Translations under genes and position numbers: made by a program | The notes under the pieces: generated by a model | Told to the model about the DNA's origin: nothing | What the model saw: the letters and a program-made list of their open reading frames with translations, nothing else | Databases searched by the model: none | From: Emergomyces orientalis | Taxonomy: Eukaryota > Ascomycota > Eurotiomycetes > Onygenales > Ajellomycetaceae | Assembly (NCBI GenBank): GCA_002110485.1 | Contig: MOWL01000045.1 | Location: 62,001 to 126,000 of the forward strand | Direction: 5' to 3' | Length of the DNA: 64,000 nucleotides | In this document: positions 37,773 through 49,416 of the stretch, one piece after another | Layout of the letters: each line of letters starts with the position of its first letter | How positions within the stretch are numbered: the stretch's first letter is position 1

Positions 37773-39501
37773 CTAAGCCTCACGCCAGTAAATCTCCAAG
37801 GATAAAGGGTGTCCGTCTGATGATTCGTATATAGAACTTTGGCTTCGACGTTTCGGGGCGGCGTCGGAATAAAATGTAGTTTGTTCGCGGAGGGATAATT
37901 TGTCGTCAATTGCCTGGGGTTATTTTTTCATGTCATTGCTTTAGTACAAATATGGAAACTTTTGGGCAAAATTGTGAATTGAAATGAAAATTGGCTGAGT
38001 AATCATAAAGTAAAAGGTCGGGGCTTACTGTAAAAACAGTTGGCTTGTCGATATCCGGGGCACAAACGAAACCATCGACGTCATTAAAGGCACAAAGACC
38101 CTTACTTGATTTGAGAAAGAAGCCATCTGTAGGGTTAAGCAGGTCAGAGGAATGAGAACGGCATTAAGATGGGAAGGGCGGAAAGATATATATATGTTGG
38201 TTAGGAGCACAAACTATCGGAACTTGGTAAGGTGTGGAAGGTCGCGCACGTTCCAGCCGCAAACCAACCTCCACGACTGATTATACACCCGTGCTGTCTT
38301 CCAGAATAATTTACCATAAGGTTTCCCTTGCCGGCAAACGGGGTCCCTGCTGGAGGGGTTCCAGTTGGTTTCGGGAATGTCTTTGTGCCGGATGGTTTTC
38401 GGAATGAGGACTTCTTGGGCTTGTAGCTGATTCCATTTCGAGGGCAGTTGGATGGCCCACCGACTTCATACTATGTTAGTGGGGGAGATGATTCCTTATG
38501 TGTTTGTTTGCAGCTGGGTGGACAAACCTGGATTTGCTGGCACGAATTTGCCCGACTGAAATGGTCCGGCGACGTTGAAATGGTACCAAATCTCATTAAG
38601 CGCACTATTTCTACACCTAACAACTACGTCTTGACCATGTGCTTTTTTCAATGCATCCTCTATAGTATCAAGGTCGTATGTGTGTGTATGTGACGGGACG
38701 ATCCCAGCGGCGGAAAGAATCTATATAGGTATAACCTGTCAGCCAGGTTTCGCGTCCTTAAACCCAGATTCCGTCCAAAAAGGGAAAAGCATTTATTCAA
38801 GTCCACCTACATCATAAGAAGGCAACCCAAGAAATAAATCAACCGTCTTTTGAAAATACGTCACGACCTCCTGCTGGGGTACGTAATACGGGTAGCAATG
38901 AGGCTCCAGGGTACTGATGCATGTCCCGTGTTTATTCCACTCATGCTCCCATAGATTCTCATCATCGCCGCGGAAGTCTTTCCAGTGAGTTCTCATCAGG
39001 TCCAATAGCTCCAGCCGGCCACTTTGTTCGATGATGGAGGATAGATTATGAAAGCGACGATTAGAGTCGCAGTATTGGTCAAAGCTCCCATTGCAATGAT
39101 CAGGCCTGAGACAGTTTAGCAAAATCTTAGATCTGGCATCATTCCATGTAGACGAGGCAAAAATGGGATGCTTACCATAGCCCATGGATCGTCCAACCCT
39201 CCTCGGGCCCCGTGGGTGGATCTGCGTCCCAGAACTGTGTCTGTAAGAGCTGCCCACCAGGATAATTGAAGCAACACCTATCTTGTGAATTGAACTCAAC
39301 TTTGCAGCTCAACTGCGGATTTGGACAGGAGTAGAGTTCTGTCACGTCTGTTTCTTGATGAATGTGCTGGTTACTCCAGAGCGGGATTTGGGCGGTTCCC
39401 AACGTCACAACTCGTAGTACTGCTCTGGGCGTCAGGAGGCTGAGTTTTAGTGACCTTGCCACCGCGTCAAATGTTTCCCAGAGCTTCTCTTTCGCCATCA
39501 T
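37773..39501 (-). CDS. rny1: RNase T2 with C-terminal extension (Rny1-like)
   Basis: Six exons: 39501-39176, 39105-38811, 38720-38528, 38463-38215, 38126-38029 and 37913-37773, 433 aa, close to the length of yeast Rny1. The two catalytic boxes are present: WTIHGLWPDHC (split by intron 1) and WEHEWNKHGTC, plus CCFNYPGGQLLQTQFWD. A further roughly 150 residues after the core contain SNCPRNGISYKPKK and end HPLSLEIYWREA, like the fungal Rny1 extension. The enzyme cuts single-stranded RNA in vacuoles or outside the cell. The N-terminus has a weak hydrophobic stretch (LKLSLLTPRAVLRVVTLGTA), not a classic signal peptide, so an upstream exon is possible. The acceptors of exons 4 and 5 were chosen to hold the frame. 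Confidence 0.88.
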
Positions 39502-40276
39502 GGTGTTGGATAGATATACCTATACGCAATAAATATATGATGGGTAATATGTATCCACAGGTCGTTGGCAGATGTGATGTGTTGGCCGCGTAGCTACTAT
39601 CCAACTGTGATGTTTGCTGAGGTCAGGCGGCTGCCGAGTTAGCTGGAGCAACCGCATGATCAACACCGGGAAGTCCATTGGCTCGAGCTCAGCAACCAAT
39701 CAGCAAGTGGCTGCCTCTCTGCTGACTGTGTCGTGCCCAGGTAAAGAGAAAGGCGCCAAAATACCAATATTTAGGTTGGGAAAATTGAGCAATGAATCTT
39801 CTCTACGCTTGCGAGTGTCAGGATTTGGCGCCTAGACAATGATATCATCTGGTCCCTGAGCCATTGCCGAGGATTCGTCGGAAGTGCCCCTTATTAAGTG
39901 GTTGTGCCGAACGATTCGCTAGAAGTTGAGACAGTCTATTGGTCAGCTTGCCGCGTTAAAATTGGCGATCTAGGCGCAGCATTTTTAGCCGAGGCATCGT
40001 CACCGCTAAATGTTTGCCGGAACATGCCCGGTAAAGCTAGTAGCTTCATGACAATCAGCCGACGATACTGATTACTACGGCGGACTTATTCCGAGTCTAA
40101 TATCTCCTATGCTTTTTTCTGCCCGACAATTGCCTGGATCGCAATTTGGTAGGGGTATAAATCTCTTCTCGTGGCTGGGTTTCATCGAGCAAATACGTTT
40201 CTGGCGCATGTCTTTCGAGCAATCTACAGAGTGCGTAAAGCCTGGACGAATAAATTGACATAAGGGGCATTTCAAG
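39502..40276. promoter_or_regulatory. Divergent intergenic region, RNase T2 / thioesterase-like
   Basis: 775 bp between two start codons that point away from each other. No coding evidence; promoters inferred from position only. Confidence 0.5.
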
Positions 40277-41396
40277 ATGACAGTCCCTCCCCACACGCAA
40301 GAGTTCGAGGATGCGATCAAGATTACACCCCTGTCCTCGCATACCTACTCAGCGGATTTGGTTACGCGGTGGTCTGTTGGGAGCGGTATGTTGCCCCCAA
40401 AGAAAATATCCTGAAATTTGGTTTTGTATACAATAAGCCTATTTGCCAGAATATGGAAAATCAAGCCAGCTGCTAACCTGAAATTTCGCAGCTCCTAACG
40501 GAGGGTATCTAACTGCGATTCTCTACCGGCTTGCAACAACCCATTTCCAAAATACCCATCCAACCCGACACTCCTCCCAACCAATGCCAATCAGTATGCA
40601 ATTGACCTTCATCCGACGGTCAGACGTAGGGCCTGCTTTATTGACAGTACACGATGTGAAGCTCGGATTAAGGACGTCTACAATTCAGGTTACATTGAGC
40701 CAACCGGGTCCATCAACTTCGCCAGAGAAAAATGTTGACAAGGTGGCCGGATATATCACGATCTCAGACCCAATATCAGAAGTGGGTGTATCGACACCTT
40801 GTAGTTGGAAACTCTATCCGCCGCCTCCAGACACCAAGCCACCACGACTTTCTTCAGCGCCTGATGGACGGCCCGTAAAAAACAGTACTTGGAAGAAAAT
40901 GATCATGAAACAGCCTGAATTCCGACGTGCATCGAGCAACACGGAATTCTGGGAGCCGGTAGATCCTCGACTGGATGAACGACGAGGGATTTCAGATCAA
41001 TGGGGCAGGTTGCGACCACATGGGCCAAAAGGAGGTTTGGGAAGGTGGACCAACGAAGCTGTTGCATACCTAGTTGATATTTTCCCTATGGCTTTGGAAA
41101 ATATGGAAAATGCTACTGCAAAGGAAATGGAAAGCCCGCCACCATACTGGTTTCCAACAATTGCATTGAATGTTGATTTCAAGAAACCTCTTCCGAAGGG
41201 TGGGGTGGAGTGGCTTTACAGCCGAATCACGACAAAATCCGTTCGTAATGGTAGGACCGATATTGAGGTGATAGTGCTGGATGAAGCGGGAGAGATAGTT
41301 GCTCTTGCGACACAGTTAGGGCTAGTGTTGGGATCAAGTCGCAACACTGGCGAGAAAGGAGAAGGGGCCAGCCAGCGAAGGAGTGCAAATCTTTGA
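40277..41396 (+). CDS. Acyl-CoA thioesterase-like protein (4HBT_3 / hotdog fold)
   Basis: Two exons: 40277-40385 and 40492-41396, 337 aa. The N-terminal half shows RWSVGSGAPNGGYLTAILYR and PISMQLTFIRRSDVGPALL, the pattern of thioesterase-like double-hotdog proteins (GG-YL then an F-R region), and the second half FPTIALNVDFKKPLP and VLDEAGEIVALATQLGLVL, the matching second hotdog. It probably hydrolyses an acyl-CoA; substrate and compartment are unknown. No targeting signal was seen. The start ATG is the first in frame after a 775-bp divergent region. Family call is good; exact role is not. Confidence 0.8.
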
Positions 41397-41655
41397 TTAC
41401 TGTGTCAATCCATCTATGATTACGGGGTTTTCGGTTATATAGCAATATACAAATAATACGTTAGATCTTCAACAGTGATCATCTACCACTCCCCAAATAT
41501 CTAACCGAGCCATCTCAATTCCCCTATAGCCAAGAGAAAAATGAATCAGATGCAAATGTGTGGAGTGGTATCATTAAACAAAGGAAACCTCCAACCATAA
41601 AACACCTACCATGCAATCCCAAATATCTTACATTTTGCTTTCCGCTCGCATTTCA

Positions 41656-43008
41656 TCACCCAGTCAGTTCCGTTGGTTGCATAGAGTCTAATTCATGCTG
41701 TTTTTTTTCCTTCCACAGTCTCAGCACCTCAAATCCCACTTCGACAGCAATTAGTGCGATGATAATCCACTCGAGTCTTAGTCCGTGTGTTTCACTTAGC
41801 CGTTCGCGGAGGACACTGGCAATCTCCTGTGCATAATCCATCTTTTCATTAAGCACTTTAATTCGGATCCCTACGTCCAGGGCCCTTCCGACCTGGTCAT
41901 AGTATCCCTCCAGACCAAGCTCGTGGCGACTATCCCAGAAGAGGTCGGGTAGCGAGTCTGTGAGCTCAGAATATAAGTTCAATTGGGCCCTTACGCTAAG
42001 GAGCTGCCCAGTTTTCTGCAGCACGAAGCGTCGAGTAAATGGAAGGCGAGTGCCTTTGGAAAGGAGGGTAGGGATGTTGCGGGTCGATTCGAAATAATTT
42101 GCAAGAAGAGTTTCTAAAACAGCCAATTTGGTACTCCGTGCGAGTCCAGACGAAAAGGCAATTTTAGTTAAAACGTTATCCACGCCTTCCCTACCATTAT
42201 CCCGCAAATCACGGCTATCTGGGCCAACTTTTGTGCCCAGAGTTATCTTATCGCCCTTAATGCTGCTGCTCTCCCTGTTGGGATCTTCGATGTAGTCGAG
42301 ATCTTCAGTTTCCATTGAGTTAATGTGCGGATTCTCTGCAGCTGGGAGAAGCACAGATGTAGCCAGATAGGAAGCAAAGCTATCAGGGAGTGCCCATGCC
42401 ACAACAGTGCCAGAAGGAAATATGAAAATATCACCAACCTCCTCGGGTGGGAGGTCAGAGGCTGACGGGCTGGCGGTTCTGCGAAGTGAGTCCAGCGGTA
42501 CTTGCACATGGACAACTTGAGGATACAAATCGGTCTTGAATGGGTCCGGTTCGTATCCTTTCGCTAGGAGGATTTGAACGACCTTCGCTAACTCAAATGT
42601 CTCCGCCACAGCGTATGCGGTGACAGTCTGACAATGAAAGTCAATAATTGGCAAACAATGTCAGGAAATAGGAATAAACACCTTTGATTTTGCCAGATCT
42701 TCATCAACCGTTTGAGCCTTCTGTCGCATCCCATCCTTCGACCACTGCGCTTCTACAGCAACACGGCGTAACGATATTTTGGCGGCGGGGGACCTAGATG
42801 GCTTCCGTTTCGGTTTTGTTGTCATGGTGGCGGGGGCTTCAGTTTCGGGGGGTGTTTCTGGTTTCGCACGCTGGTGGTCAATCTTAGACGAGAAGAACTC
42901 TTTCCCCCATTGTGGGCAGATGGTGGGAAAAGTATGCTCGAAACGTGAGAATATTGGTTTTGTTTGATGTATTCTATAGATAGAATTTAAAAAGCGGCGT
43001 GCGAGCAT
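41656..43008 (-). CDS. DUF155 / RMD1-like mitochondrial membrane protein
   Basis: Two exons: 43008-42682 and 42627-41656, 432 aa. The start at 43008 gives MLARRFLNSIYRIHQTK, an Arg-rich mitochondrial presequence; an ATG at 43152 is also in frame but would hide it. DUF155 motifs include TVTAYAVAETFELAKVVQIL, EEVGDIFIFPSGTVVAWALP, ALDVGIRIKVLNEKMDYAQE and a C-terminal membrane segment (LEWIIIALIAVEVGFEVLRL), as in RMD1/RMND1 proteins that anchor in the inner membrane and support mitochondrial translation. Divergent from VPS41 with only 275 bp between start codons. Confidence 0.88.
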
Positions 43009-43283
43009 GACGGCTGGGTATATCGAAGAATCTAGACACGTCAGATTAATTAATCCTCTATTGGCATTGCAACCTGTGAAAGGTCTGCAGCTAGAGGCAG
43101 GATATGAAGCGGTAGCTTGCTTCCAAGTCAAGCAATTTTCCCTTTTCGGCATGGAAATTCAATTTTCCGTGCCGACCAGCTTAATCATCGAATCTAGATT
43201 ACCCCAGCTTCCAACCTCCGTCATTAAGGGCCCCTTGAGCACCGCGTTGTGAATTCTTGTTGGGATTAAAGAAAGCAACCGGT
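43009..43283. promoter_or_regulatory. Shared divergent promoter, DUF155 / VPS41
   Basis: 275 bp separate the two ATGs. This must hold both promoters; the organisation is seen directly, joint control is inferred. Confidence 0.6.
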
Positions 43284-46200
43284 ATGGAGGTGGACGACAC
43301 AACGGATTCTGAGAGTGATGGCGTAGGGCTGAGGACGGCGAGATGGGAGGCGGGCCCTACTCCTCCAATCCCGTCTCCAGAACCACCAGCGAGTGACCAT
43401 GTCGACCATCAGAGCGCAGAATCGGACGAAGATGAGGAGGAGGAAGAGGATGAAGAAGACGAAGAAGAAGAGCCCCGGCTCAAGTATGCCTCACTGACCA
43501 AAAATATCGGCTCCGTATATCGAAATGGAGATGCTACCAGCTCTTTCCTGGCTGCGGGAGATAAAATGGTGTGTGATATTATTCTAATCATTTACTCCGG
43601 GAATGGGATCCAGCTGACTATTATAGATCGTTGGGACACATAATGGAAACATTGTATGGGACATTTCGAGATCGATAGGCCTATCCTCTTTTTTTTCTGA
43701 CTTTTGTGTAGCATGTTTTATCCGTCCCTTCTTTCCAGGTCCTTCGTGTTTACCATGCGCACTCCGCAACCGTTTCTTCCGTTTCAATATCGCCTTTTCC
43801 ACCTCCGCTTCCCAACTCCCGGCAGGATACATTTAGAAGATACTCTGGCGATAATAATAGCATCAAATCGCAATCTACTCCGCATAGGAGTAAGGACTCT
43901 TCGAAAGCCCAGCAGTTACCTACGATCCCAGCGACTCCCTCGAACTCTGTCTACATTGCATCGTCGTCGATAGATGGGAATGTTTGCGTGTCATCGTTAG
44001 TTGATCCAAAAGATGTCCTCCTGCGCAACTTCGGACGGCCGATCCAAGCTGTAGCTATCTCTCCGGAATACAAAAATGACAAAACCTACATTTCCGGAGG
44101 ACTTGCTGGAACCTTGGTTCTTACATCGGGGGGTAAGGTTGGGACAAAGTCAAATTCTACCGTTATGGGAGGCTCTGCTACTAATACTTCGGGCTGGTTG
44201 GGCTCTCTTGGTCTGGGCGGAAATACTGGCAAAGACACTGTTCTACACAGTGGAGAAGGAACCATTAGTACCATAAAATGGTCACTTTCAGGAAAATATA
44301 TAATGTGGGTTAACGAAGAGGGAATCAAAATAATGCGGACAAATTTACATCTTGAAAGCGCAGACTCTGAGTTTGCCTGGAAACGCATGAGTCATATCGA
44401 TCGGCCTAATCGTCCCGGGTGGGAGGAAATGGCGAGCGTATGGAAACCCCGAGCTGAATGGGTGGACGAAAATTCCATGGATGTCGATGACAATCCTGGA
44501 AGCCTGCAACCGCAGACGCACTCATCAACTACAAACGCGAGCAACGGTCGAAATCCAAGCTCAGTCGAAAAGCTTGTTGTAGGTTGGGGTGGCACTGTTT
44601 GGATCATCAATATCTTCCCAGGAGGATCCGGTACAGGCAAGGATGTCGGAGAACGGAAAATTGGATCCGTAGAAGTTGCAACTATGTTAGTAGTAACTAA
44701 GCCCTGTTTCACGCTGACGAGACATACTAATTAACCTGCAGATTACGCACTGATTGTATTATTTCCGGAGTTTCGCTATATACCCCAAATTTACTTCTTG
44801 TCCTTTCATATTTAATACCCGAGGACGACATCGACGAATCCAACGCGAAACAGGCAGGCCCTCGACGCGGAATTCGTCATCGACAAAACGGACTTGAACC
44901 TGAACTTAGACTGATTGATATTCAAACGAAAGAGGAACTTAGTGCGGATACACTAAGTGTCAAAAAGTACCAAACGTTCTCCGCGTCGGATTACCACCTA
45001 GGCGTGTTGCCTCCAAATCGAGCACCCGCAGCAGCGGTTCAGCGAGGTGCGCTCGAGACTATAGGAACTGGACTCTGGGACGCAACCCTATACCCTACGC
45101 GCCTTTTTAACTCGGCTGCTAGCGTCCGGAGCACCGGGAGCAGTGGTTACAAAGGCTCAAGCATTCGTGGTGGCAGCTCAATAAATTCTCTAGGTTTATC
45201 AACCAGCGATAAACAAGCGAAGGAGCTAGCCATTACGGCTACTGGAGGAATCAAGATATTCATCCACAGCCCTTATGATTGTGTAATCGCGGTAAAGAGA
45301 GGCATTGTAGATCGTTTAACTTGGTTGAATAGCCATGAAAAGTATGAAGAAGCATGGGAACTCATCGTCCAGCACCCAGAAGCTGCGGTAGCAACCTCAG
45401 AAAGGACAGAGAGTCTGCCTTCCACCCCGACAAAGTTACAAAGTACCCTTGCGGACTTTTTTGCTGATGACACTGCGTCTGTTAAGACCACTAGTCAGAT
45501 TGCAAACTCTGCAGCAGAGATGGAAAAGCGTCGCATTGGAGAACATTGGTTGGAACAGCTTCTTAACCAACAAAACTGGGAGAGAGCTGGGCAAGTGTGC
45601 GGAAAAGTCCTCAGGACAACATCTAGATGGGAACACTGGATATGGATTTTTGCGCGCAACAACAAATTCAACGAAATAACCCCTCATGTCCCAATAGAGA
45701 TCAGCCCCCCGCTCCCATCTTTGATCTACGAAGTTATCCTCGGGCATTATGTTTCCCGAGATCGAATCAGATTCAAAGAGTTGCTGGAACTATGGCCCTC
45801 CGATCTTTTTGATATTACAAGCGTAACCGCTGCAATAGAAGACCAGCTCCAATCTAAAGTTGTTACACCGGGCTCTGATGATTGGAAAATTTTAACAGAC
45901 GGCCTGGCGAAACTCTTCCTAGCAGAAGGGCATTACAGAGAAGCTCTCCATTGCTACATCCGTCTTCAAGATGATGAAGCAGCAATGCGATTAATTCAGG
46001 AATATCATTTGTTAGATGCTATAGCTGATGACATTCCCGGCTTCATTCTCATTCGGGTCTCGAAAGAACAACTGAAATCAGCCTCTATACAGGAGTTGGA
46101 TGCTGCCACTACGGAACCAATCAAGGTATTGGTCAGGCAAGCTGCCAATGGTATCGTTGGCCCTGAAACTGTTGTTTCGCAGTTACAGGCCGCAAACCGG

Positions 46201-47541
46201 CGACTCTTCCTTTTCTTCTATCTACGGACTCTCTGGCGAGGCGATATGATATCATCCGCTGCAGAAAAATCTTCCAGATTCCGACACCAGAAAACGGATG
46301 CTGCGGAAAAGCTTGTGGCCGACGAAGGAAGAGCTCTGATTGAAGGTCTCGCAGATACCGTCGTCGAATTATTCGCGGAGTACGATCGCCAATTATTAAT
46401 GGAGTTTTTCCAATCAAGCACATCATACTCGTATAGCGCTGCCAACTCGATATGTGAATCTCGCCATTATACCCCTGAGCTCATTTATCTCCTATCCAAA
46501 ACTGGGCAGACTAAACGGGCCCTCAACCTCATCCTATCAGATCTCAAAGATGTCTCATACGCCATCTCATTCGCCAAGTCACAAGATGACCCAGATCTCT
46601 GGGAGGACCTCTTGTCTTTCTCAATGGACAAACCCGAATATATTCGTGGCCTGCTTGCCGAAGCGGGAACTTCGATTGACCCCATAAACCTTGTCCGCCG
46701 TATACCAAGCGGTCTAGAAATCGAAGGACTCAGAGAAGGCCTTACCAGAATGATTCGGGAACATGACATTCAAGCCTCGATCAGCCAAGGCGTCGCGAAG
46801 GTTTTGGAAGGAGAAGTCGCGACTCGAATGGACATCTTACGACAGGGACAGCGACGAGGCATCAAATTTGATATCGTCCATCCAACCTCGGGACCAGATC
46901 AAAGACAACAGGCTCCTGGGGAGACTAACGAATCACAACGGGGGCGTTGTGCTGGATGCCGTAAGCTGTTCATTGAGCAAGGTGTGTCGATGCCTATATA
47001 CCTTTATGCCCATATTTATCCAGTATTCCTCTGCTCAATGTAGCCCCCCATTTACCTACATAAGAAAATACTTAGACAACCCCCTTCCCTTTCTCATCCG
47101 GAGCAAACAAATAGAAAACGCCCTTGCTGCGCCTATTAAACAAATAACTAACCACAGCTCCTCTCTACCCCCACAGAAACTGAACCCCTTATCGGCTTCG
47201 CTTGCGGCCACATCTTCCACGCTTCCCACCTACACCTCGACCACAGCCACCATCAAAAACAACCAACCGCCACCACAGATCATGAACCTCCCCCCACCTC
47301 CCCAACACCAACTCTCCGCCCACCTCAGCAAAACCCATCACGACCACAAACAGCCTCAACCTCACCCTCATCTCACCCAGACTATACAACCACCGAATTC
47401 TCCCCATTCTTCTCACGCACCGTCGGCCCCAAAGTGACCAATGCCCGGCTTCTACGCGATCAAGTTGGCGACGGATGCGGCATCTGTGCATCAAAGAGGA
47501 CTATCGAGGAAGCAGCACAGGCAGGGACTATCGTATTATGA
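43284..47541 (+). CDS. vps41: Vps41, HOPS vacuolar tethering subunit
   Basis: Five exons: 43284-43568, 43627-43653, 43712-44685, 44742-46981 and 47177-47541, 1296 aa; exon 2 codes for just nine residues. An acidic run (DEDEEEEEDEEDEEEE) opens the protein, then a WD40-like propeller (LKYASLTKNIGSVYRNG, IVGTHNGNI, VSSVSISPFP, IQAVAISPEY), a long helical clathrin-repeat region (AWELIVQHPE, LAKLFLAEGHYREALHCYIRL) and a C-terminal RING-H2. In the RING, CAGCRKLF and FACGHIFHASHLH are separated from GCGICASK by about 75 residues rich in Pro, His and Gln. The HOPS complex tethers vesicles and fuses vacuoles. Length exceeds the yeast protein (992 aa) mainly through insertions. Confidence 0.95.
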
Positions 47542-48566
47542 AAAATGAAATGACACCCCTTTTTTTTTCCTTCCCGGGAGGTTTTACTTGTGACTTCTGA
47601 GATGGTAATGAGGAAGGATAAGAATATTAATATTAATAAAGGGATATAACTAATAAAACATAAAGTGAGCACTCGAGATTTAAAGAACTGAAGGCCTTTT
47701 GTGTTGGGGGCTTGGGGGGTTGGCGGTTGGGCGGTTCCCGTTATATCTCCCTCTCCCTATTCTACTAACCCCTTCGATTTCCTCTTTTATTTACAAGAAA
47801 AGTGCGTAAGCTTCTTGACGAGGACACAAGCGATTCTATATATTGGTTTTATCCTTTACTATTGAGAGTGGGAATAATAGGGTTGATACATGATGTGGAA
47901 GTTACTGGTACTCTCCACAACAGATTTTAGAGATACACCAAGCGTGCACCACAGCTACAAGAACTTTGTGTTTCCCTCTCCACTGGTCGGGCCGTATATC
48001 CAGTACGAATACATCCTGATACGTCCGAACAACCGCGTCGAAAACTACTGTTCCACCTTCTTTACCATGGGCGGGATTCTACTGTGGAAACCTCCAATTA
48101 CCACTTAAAATTTATCCAAACTTTTTTTGATGGGAGGAACATAATATGGATGTGGAGGATAGTTTATGTGATTTTAGAAGACGGGCACATCTCGAGGGAC
48201 CTTTAGGGGCGCGAGAATACCAACAATACAAACTCCACGTAGGTAATTTCTCAAGAGTTTGGGGGCCAAAAAATATTGTCCTTAAAATGAACGGAGAATG
48301 CTGCGTTTTATTTTCCCTGAATCAACCTCGACTAAGACCCCATTAAAGCCTCCTAGCTATGCAATACATCTGCCAAATAACATACATTCCAATCACCCCT
48401 GCAGCATTCAAAAACATCGCCATGAGCAGAAATCATGAAAAATCATTCCAGGACATATTACATACATCCGAGGATAGCTATGTGGCTAATCATGTAAATA
48501 GTTAACTCGCTATATCTTGAGTTGACAAGGAAACCATATGACTATCGCAGTCACATCCTTAAGGGT
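47542..48566. other. Intergenic, convergent flanks
   Basis: About 1 kb between VPS41 and the GPI-protein stop codon. A small plus frame at 47890-48108 has no motif. No gene seen. Confidence 0.55.
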
Positions 48567-49416
48567 TTACAATGCCATAATAGCAGCAAGCCCCACTGCA
48601 CCAGCGGCGATTGCTCCCTCGAGACCACCGTTGCGAACTGCAAGGTTGGTTTCGACGGGTGGAGGGGTAGCGGTCTCGGATGCGACAGGGGAGGATGCTG
48701 AAGGGGTAACTCTGGAAACAGGGAGGGTGCTGCTGGCCGCAGAGGAGGACGTCCCAAGTGGATCAGCAGAAGAGCCTGGCGTTTCAGAGGCAGAAGGAAC
48801 TACCACACCGCTGGAAGAAGTAGTCACTGGAACGGGGACTGGAGACATCGTGGACTGGATTTCAGGAACTTGGGATGAACCAGAAGTAACAGGGGCGGGA
48901 GGTGCACAGCTGTCAGCGGTGGCAGTGACGGTGATGGTTTCTGGATGGTGTAAGTGGTCGTGCATTCGAAGTTGCCACCCACTCAGGGGCAGCATGAAGG
49001 AGGAAAGGAAAGAGATATGATGACAAATCGAGCATCACCGATGAGGGATTGCACTTACCCTGACGTGCAACAATCTTGCCAAAGATACCCTGATTTCCCA
49101 ATCCACGAGGGGAGTCGACGACTGTCAGGTGGTGTGAGTTAGAAACCACAACCCTTCAATAGGATAGGGTATTTTGCCTGTGACTCACCCGCTTTCTCGG
49201 CAGCAGCACGAGGGAGGTCTACAAAACGCGATAAAAGTCAGCAACTCATCGTCTAGCATCAAGGTCTTTCCATCATGATACCGTGCCAGGACGGTGAGGG
49301 TAAAACAGGAGAAAGTGTCGGAAACGGGCAGCATAGTGTTACAAAGACTTACTTGCAGCAGATGCCATGATGGCAAAGACCATTATGGCCAGGAACACGA
49401 TAGATTTGGCAGACAT
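48567..49416 (-). CDS. Secreted Ser/Thr-rich GPI-anchored cell-wall protein
   Basis: Four exons: 49416-49353, 49218-49189, 49121-49059 and 48940-48567, 176 aa. A signal peptide (MSAKSIVFLAIMVFAIMASA) fills exon 1. After a short N-terminal part (ARQ at the third junction) comes ETITVTATADSC, then a Ser/Thr/Pro-rich stalk for O-glycans and a GPI signal with a hydrophobic end (GGLEGAIAAGAVGLAAIMAL). The third acceptor is placed at CCAG before AAACC because it restores the ETITVT frame; an earlier AG at about 48981 would yield a Cys/Thr-rich start but run out of frame. The protein likely sits in the cell wall or plasma membrane. No enzyme motif is present. Confidence 0.82.
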
